NCBI GenBank assembly: GCA_046293075.1
Contig: JBKBPL010000019.1
Coordinates: 1 to 64,000 of the forward strand
Source of the DNA: Ga0077530 sp046293075
Lineage (GTDB): Bacteria; Pseudomonadota; Alphaproteobacteria; Rhizobiales; Hyphomicrobiaceae
Reading direction: 5' to 3'
Length of the DNA stretch: 64,000 bases
A model generated the notes under the pieces. It had not been told where the DNA came from, did no database searches, and worked only from the letters and a program-made list of their open reading frames with translations. Position 1 is the stretch's first letter. Each line of letters starts with the position of its first letter. Of the stretch, positions 62,790-64,000 are shown piece by piece. A program made the position numbers and the translations under genes.

Positions 62790-63100
62790 TCGCGATTGTC
62801 CGGCCTCGAAGCAAAACGGCTTGATAAATTGCAACATTTTCTTGCCGAAAGCAAAAAGATAAGGCGATAAATCGTCGATAACATGTTGACATATGATCTT
62901 CATTGCACGATCGTCGCGAACGATCGCGTTGGCCGTCGGGGCCGGTGAAGGTCTGCGCTGCGCGCTAGCCTGCGCTTGCGCCCAGCGAATTTCGAGCTTC
63001 TCCCCACCGATCGACAGCGATCCAAAAGGCGGGCGAAGGCGCCGAACGCTTCGCCTCAAGGGGAGCGCTGTCCAACAAACCGGTTAAAGGAGTTCCGTCG
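62790..63100. other. intergenic region between the regulator and dctP genes
   Basis: 311 bp without a supported gene. An AT-rich block (62815-62895) holds the 27-bp shared motif (62865-62891). A weaker, reversed relative (AAAATGTTGCAATTTATCAA, minus strand, about 62823-62842) is 51-68 bp upstream of the regulator start at 62789, suggesting autoregulation. The remainder is ordinary GC-rich sequence. Confidence 0.55.
62865..62891 (+). promoter_or_regulatory. shared 27-bp motif, site 2 (candidate operator)
   Basis: Counterpart of 58268-58294 (21 of 27 identical). Here the core reads TCGATAACATGTTGACA. It lies 209 bp upstream of dctP and about 76 bp upstream of the divergent regulator start, so a bound regulator could affect both directions. 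Confidence 0.5.
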
Positions 63101-64000
63101 ATGTTCGATCGCCGTCAGTTTGTCGCCGGGCTGGCCGGCACCGCCCTCTTTGCACCGAGCCTGGCCCAGGCACGGGCAGCCAATTGGGACCTTTCGACCG
63201 TCTGGCCCGAAGGCAATTTCCACACGATCAATGCCAAGCGCTTCGCCGAAGAGGTCAAGTCCATCACGGGCGGCGCGGTCAACATCACGGTGAAGTCGGG
63301 TGGACAGCTTGGCTTCAAGGGGCCGGAGCACCTGCGCGCCGTGCGCGACGGCCTCGTACCGATCGCCGACGTCCTCAACATCCAGCAGATCGGCGACGAG
63401 CCGATCCTCGGGGCCGAGGGTATTCCCTTTCTCGTCGGCTCGATCGACGAGCTGCGCATCTACCACAAGTACGTCCGGCCGATCTTCGAGCAGGTGGCCG
63501 AGCGCAACAACCAGAAGAATCTCTACATCGTGCCTTGGCCGACCCAGTACCTGCACCTCAAGGTCAAGGCGGATACGCTGGCAGGGCTGGCCGGCCAGAA
63601 GGTGCGCTGCCCCGACCGCGGCGCGCAGGATATGGTGAATGCTCTCGGCATGACCGGCGTCGTCATTCCCTGGGGCGAGACGATTCCGGCCCTGCACTCG
63701 GGCGCTGTGCAGGGAGTTTCGACTTCGGCCGTCTCCGGCGTCGACGGCAAGTTCTGGGAGTTCCTGAAATACGTCTATCCGACGAACCATGTCTGGTCGT
63801 GCCAGATGGTGAACGTCAACATGGACGCCTGGAAGAAGCTGTCCGCCGAGCATCGCACGTCTATCGAAGGTCTCGCCAAAAGACTGGAGCCGGAGTTCTG
63901 GGCGACATCGGTCAAGGCTGATACCGACAGCCTCGCCCGTCTCAAGCAGGGCGGCATGGAGGTCGTGGAGATCCCGGCACCGATGATGGACGAGATGCGC
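63101..64000 (+). CDS. TRAP transporter DctP-family solute-binding protein (runs off the window)
   Basis: 300 codons are present before the window ends in frame. The N-terminus MFDRRQFVAGLAGTALFAP is a twin-arginine-like export signal. The mature domain starts NWDLSTVWPEGNFHTINAKRFAEEV, with VPIADVLNIQQIGDEPILGAEG, KVRCPDRGAQDMVNALG and GAVQGVSTSAVSGVDG. This is the DctP fold, unrelated to the TAXI protein at 55024. A strong AAAGGAG site lies 8 nt before the ATG. The permease genes should follow outside the window. It is divergent from the regulator gene. Confidence 0.93.
   Translation, partial: MFDRRQFVAGLAGTALFAPSLAQARAANWDLSTVWPEGNFHTINAKRFAEEVKSITGGAVNITVKSGGQLGFKGPEHLRAVRDGLVPIADVLNIQQIGDEPILGAEGIPFLVGSIDELRIYHKYVRPIFEQVAERNNQKNLYIVPWPTQYLHLKVKADTLAGLAGQKVRCPDRGAQDMVNALGMTGVVIPWGETIPALHSGAVQGVSTSAVSGVDGKFWEFLKYVYPTNHVWSCQMVNVNMDAWKKLSAEHRTSIEGLAKRLEPEFWATSVKADTDSLARLKQGGMEVVEIPAPMMDEMR

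Overview
The window is GC-rich, densely coded DNA from a bacterium. The gene set points to an alphaproteobacterium, probably Hyphomicrobiales (inference from gene content, not from a marker gene): NasT/NasS-controlled assimilatory nitrate reduction, a ureDAJBCEFG urease cluster, FixK/FNR-type boxes, TAXI-TRAP transport, and an ECF sigma/anti-sigma/S8 protease module. No rRNA, tRNA, CRISPR array or phage genes were seen. The left edge carries the first codons of an IS1595-type transposase.

Layout. (1) 1-4.4 kb: transposase edge, a gene-free stretch, DNA polymerase X, two small c-type cytochromes and a universal stress protein, with three FixK/FNR-like boxes. (2) 4.6-8.3 kb: a two-subunit molybdenum hydroxylase and an NAD-dependent epimerase. 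(3) 8.5-14.4 kb: an RND efflux pump whose permease gene is interrupted by one in-frame amber codon, its adaptor, and an acetylpolyamine/HDAC-like deacetylase. (4) 14.6-18.4 kb: a probable copper uptake operon (DUF2946, TonB receptor, fused YcnI-PCuAC protein). (5) 18.4-26.1 kb: an unknown secreted protein carrying an extreme poly-G/poly-C tract, an amino-acid permease, a secreted hydrolase-like protein, and a cluster of LLM flavoenzyme, carboxymuconolactone-decarboxylase-like protein, old-yellow-enzyme and alpha/beta hydrolase. (6) 26.1-29.1 kb: ECF sigma, anti-sigma, subtilisin-like protease. (7) 29.3-34.6 kb: one leftward run otsB, GH15 hydrolase, otsA, glk, sugE, in which sugE is preceded by what reads as a guanidine-II (mini-ykkC) riboswitch. 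(8) 35.0-48.9 kb: PfkB kinase, then nasT-nasS, nitrate ABC transporter, nirBD, nasA and cysG. The transporter operon leader shows a sigma-54 promoter, an ANTAR-type dual hairpin and an overlapping intrinsic terminator. (9) 48.8-54.8 kb: urease operon on the minus strand. (10) 55.0-64.0 kb: TAXI-TRAP transporter, hydantoinase/oxoprolinase HyuA-HyuB, a winged-helix regulator and the start of a DctP-type TRAP binding protein. A 27-bp motif is shared by the hyuA and dctP upstream regions.

How it fits together. The right half is a nitrogen-scavenging block: nitrate to nitrite to ammonium (NasA, NirBD, siroheme from CysG), urea to ammonium (urease), and probably cyclic amides (HyuAB) with TRAP uptake. 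The trehalose run holds synthesis, hydrolysis and glucose re-phosphorylation together, so it can recycle trehalose to glucose-6-phosphate. A 162-bp double-hairpin repeat occurs twice, 38 kb apart, once inside the nitrate operon. Family assignments come from reading the translated sequences; no database search was run.
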